From: CAYTQK01 sp964439745
GTDB lineage: Bacteria > Desulfobacterota > Desulfobacteria > Desulfobacterales > Desulfosudaceae
Length of the DNA stretch: 8,941 nucleotides
Reading direction: 5' to 3'
NCBI GenBank assembly: GCA_964439745.1
Contig: CAYTQK010000132.1
Span: 1-8,941 of the forward strand
Shown here: positions 7,038-8,941 of the stretch, in pieces
How positions within the stretch are numbered: the stretch's first letter is position 1
How the letters are laid out: each line of letters opens with the position of its first letter
Notes under the pieces: model-generated
Seen by the model: only the letters and a program-made list of their open reading frames with translations
Database searches by the model: none
Told to the model about the DNA's origin: nothing
Program-made: the position numbers and the translations under genes

Positions 7038-8941
7038 GGAAATAGGCTGACCAGAACCGGATCCCTGTTCCAGAATAGTTTTATAAAATCGGGTTTGCCT
7101 GATATTGGCCAGGTCCGGATCTGCTTTCAGGTGTTCCCAGTTGTCATAGCCTTTATCAATGGCTGTTTTGAGAGCGTTCACAGCAGACTTGATTTTTTCC
7201 TGCCGGGCATAGAGGCAGGCCAGGTTATAAAATACGGTCGGACTGCCTGGTCTGATCCGGGCCAGCTTTTTCATGGTTTGCGTGGCTTTTTCCAGCTGGT
7301 GAAAATCAAGATAGAGGTGGACTAGATCATTCAGGCAGCGGGGCATCCCGGGATCCATCGCCAGGGCTTTTTCATATTGGCGGATGGCCAGAGCGGCCAT
7401 GCCGATGGTTTGGTACAGGCGGGCCAGCCGGTACGATACCAGGGCATCTTCCGGCTGCTCCGCGGCCATGGTTTCCAGCTGGCTGAGTGCCTGGCCGTAC
7501 TTGTCCATAATGGTCCGGACTTTTCGCAGGTTGTTTTGCGCCTGTTCATATTCGCTGTCAATGGCCAGCGCTTTTGTGAAACAATCCTGGGCCAATTCTA
7601 CTTTACCCTTGCTGAAAAAGGCGTTGCCCAGATTGTTCCAGGCCTTTTCCAGTTGATTGTCCAGAGCCAGTGCATATTTATAATATTCAATGGCCTGATC
7701 GGCATCGCCCAGCTGCTGCCGGGCAATGCCGATATTGAGATAGGTTCTCTTATAAAGGTCTTTGATTCGGGTTGCAGCATATCGATTATTGGGGAACGCC
7801 ATCCCCTTTTTGGGTTCCGTTCCCTTGTACATGGGATCGTACGCCAGCACCTTCTCAAAATAGCCGATCGCCTGGCGAGGCTTGCCCAGGCGAAGCAGGA
7901 TTGATCCGCTGCTATAGGCGGCGCAATTATAAATATGTGTTTCGTCTTTTTCGAGTTGCATGACGGTCTTAAAACAAGTCAATGCTTGTGAGTAATCCCC
8001 TCTATTATCCAAGGCGGTCCCCAGGTTCAGGTATTTGCCGCCTTTATAGGGGGTTTTGGCGATTTCAGTCTGCCACAGTTGAACTTCGTCGCTCCAGACC
8101 TGATTGCGCTGCCAGGTCCAGCAGCCGCTTATGCAGATGGCTATAAGAATAATCGCTGCGGCGCTTATTCGTGGCCGTATGTAGCGACAAATCAGCCAAC
8201 TGCCGGCGATGAATGGAAAAACCGAGGGGATATAGGTACGGTGTTCATAGATCAGGGCCAGGCCGATGACCGAGGATTCAATTATCAGGGTTACCAGAAA
8301 CCACAAAACGGCAAAAGAGACCAATGGATTTCTCTTGGCCGTATAAACAACTGCGACCATCAGGATGATGATGGCGTTGATCGCCAGGATGGTCGTTACG
8401 GGATCAGTAAGACCGGTTGATATCGGAAAATCATAATCCAGAGTGAGTCGGGCGGGATGGGGAAAAAACAGTAAAGACAGGTAATAGACAACTACGAGGG
8501 GTTCAGAAAGGAGTCGCTGGGGCATGGTAAAAGGGTGTTTCTCATAAAGTCCCAGAATTCTTTGCGCCGGATCATGCCCCAGGTAAATCAGGGCCACAAC
8601 CGTTGAGAGGGCTGCGAGAACCGCTATCCATTTGATGCTTCTTTTCAGCCATCGTTCCTTCAGTTTTTGAAAAAAGTACCATTCGTAGATAAAGACAATC
8701 AACGGCAGGGTGGCGGCGATTTCCTTGGAAGAAAGGGCCAAAATTGCAGAAAGCAGGGCGGTGGCCAGAAGGGCAATCGGCTTTAAACGACTGTCTTCGC
8801 GGCGGCAGTATACTCGCCGGGCTTGGATATAGCAAACCAGGGCCAACAGGTAAAACATGGCGGCCATGGAATTCATGCGCTGGACTATATAAGTGACGGA
8901 CTGGGTGTGGACCGGGTTGACCAGCCAGAACAAAGCCGCCA
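7035..8941 (-). CDS. Gene A: TMTC-like membrane glycosyltransferase with TPR repeats (5' end outside window)
   Basis: This is the first visible gene of the four-gene operon. It is cut by the right edge: the frame is open through the last base, and the first visible residues (Ala-Ala-Leu-FWLVNP) align without gap to gene B from residue 129, so about 130 N-terminal residues including the expected DD loop are missing. Numbering from the Leu codon at 8933: loop motif HTQSVTYIVQRMN near 9-21, Lys-Glu pair 70-71, PHPARLTLDYDFP near 158-170, EHRTYIPS near 230-237, last hydrophobic segment about 256-272 ending in WTWQRN. About 8 TPR units follow (about 299-596), with an unusual basic insert at about 368-395. 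The C-terminal cap has YNLACLYARQ and GYDNWE...DPDL. Family knowledge: TMTC proteins are GT-C enzymes using a lipid-linked sugar donor. Role in glycosylation of periplasmic or surface proteins is inferred; donor and target are unknown. The TGA stop lies 3 nt before gene B. Gene existence is certain; specific activity is not. Confidence 0.5.
   Translation of the reverse strand, partial: AALFWLVNPVHTQSVTYIVQRMNSMAAMFYLLALVCYIQARRVYCRREDSRLKPIALLATALLSAILALSSKEIAATLPLIVFIYEWYFFQKLKERWLKRSIKWIAVLAALSTVVALIYLGHDPAQRILGLYEKHPFTMPQRLLSEPLVVVYYLSLLFFPHPARLTLDYDFPISTGLTDPVTTILAINAIIILMVAVVYTAKRNPLVSFAVLWFLVTLIIESSVIGLALIYEHRTYIPSVFPFIAGSWLICRYIRPRISAAAIILIAICISGCWTWQRNQVWSDEVQLWQTEIAKTPYKGGKYLNLGTALDNRGDYSQALTCFKTVMQLEKDETHIYNCAAYSSGSILLRLGKPRQAIGYFEKVLAYDPMYKGTEPKKGMAFPNNRYAATRIKDLYKRTYLNIGIARQQLGDADQAIEYYKYALALDNQLEKAWNNLGNAFFSKGKVELAQDCFTKALAIDSEYEQAQNNLRKVRTIMDKYGQALSQLETMAAEQPEDALVSYRLARLYQTIGMAALAIRQYEKALAMDPGMPRCLNDLVHLYLDFHQLEKATQTMKKLARIRPGSPTVFYNLACLYARQEKIKSAVNALKTAIDKGYDNWEHLKADPDLANIRQTRFYKTILEQGSGSGQPIS
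8833..8941. repeat. Near-identical DNA block in gene A matching gene B (copy 2)
   Basis: Partner of the block at 6541-6649, at the very edge of the window. Five mismatches were counted, at least one of them synonymous (ATT/ATA Ile) and one changing Leu to Met. The far boundary of the identity cannot be seen because the sequence ends inside it. Confidence 0.5.

Noticed and set aside
8572..8835. Other-frame minus-strand frame of 87 codons inside gene A
   Set aside because: It overlaps the conserved membrane domain of gene A in another frame and shows no domain; gene A coding is clearly supported by alignment to gene B.
7035..8933. Start of gene A at the TTG codon at 8933
   Set aside because: This Leu aligns to an internal residue (131) of gene B, and the frame stays open to the edge. 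The real start is beyond the window.

Overview
The window is almost entirely filled by one minus-strand gene cluster: four tandem paralogous genes, transcribed right to left. In order of transcription they are gene A (7035 to beyond the right edge, 5' end missing), gene B (4731-7031), gene C (2542-4734) and gene D (112-2538). Junctions are minimal: a 3-nt gap, a 4-nt ATGA overlap and another 3-nt gap. This is the signature of one translationally coupled operon. Only bases 1-111 lie outside a gene.

All four proteins share one architecture. An N-terminal polytopic membrane domain of about 400 residues (11-12 hydrophobic segments) is followed by an array of 8-10 tetratricopeptide (TPR) repeats and a conserved C-terminal cap. 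The membrane domain resembles the TMTC (transmembrane and TPR-containing) family of GT-C fold glycosyltransferases. The recognisable features are an FDD/YDD acidic pair with a following N-P in the first extracytoplasmic loop, an RP-x-TF-x-NY-x-GYH-x-N-x-IH stretch, an HTQSVTY-x-QRMN loop and an EHRTYLPS motif. Eukaryotic TMTCs are ER O-mannosyltransferases. By analogy these proteins would sit in the inner membrane with catalytic loop and TPR array in the periplasm, transferring a lipid-linked sugar to protein substrates selected by the TPRs. Donor and substrates cannot be read from this window.

The four copies look like two subgroups. A and B are close (a 109-bp stretch differs at 5 positions) and keep a Lys-Glu motif. 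C and D carry Lys-Pro-Asn at that site. C has also lost the conserved His-Thr of another loop, apparently by a pair of compensating single-base indels. TPR arrays differ between copies in repeat number and sequence while the membrane core and C-terminal cap are conserved. This suggests a common machine whose protein-recognition part has diversified after duplication.

The organism is probably a Gram-negative bacterium with roughly balanced GC content. Tandem TMTC-like/TPR proteins of this type are, to my recollection, frequent in Desulfobacterota (deltaproteobacterial sulfate reducers), so that is my best guess, at low confidence. No RNA genes, insertion sequences, CRISPR arrays or clear intrinsic terminators were found.
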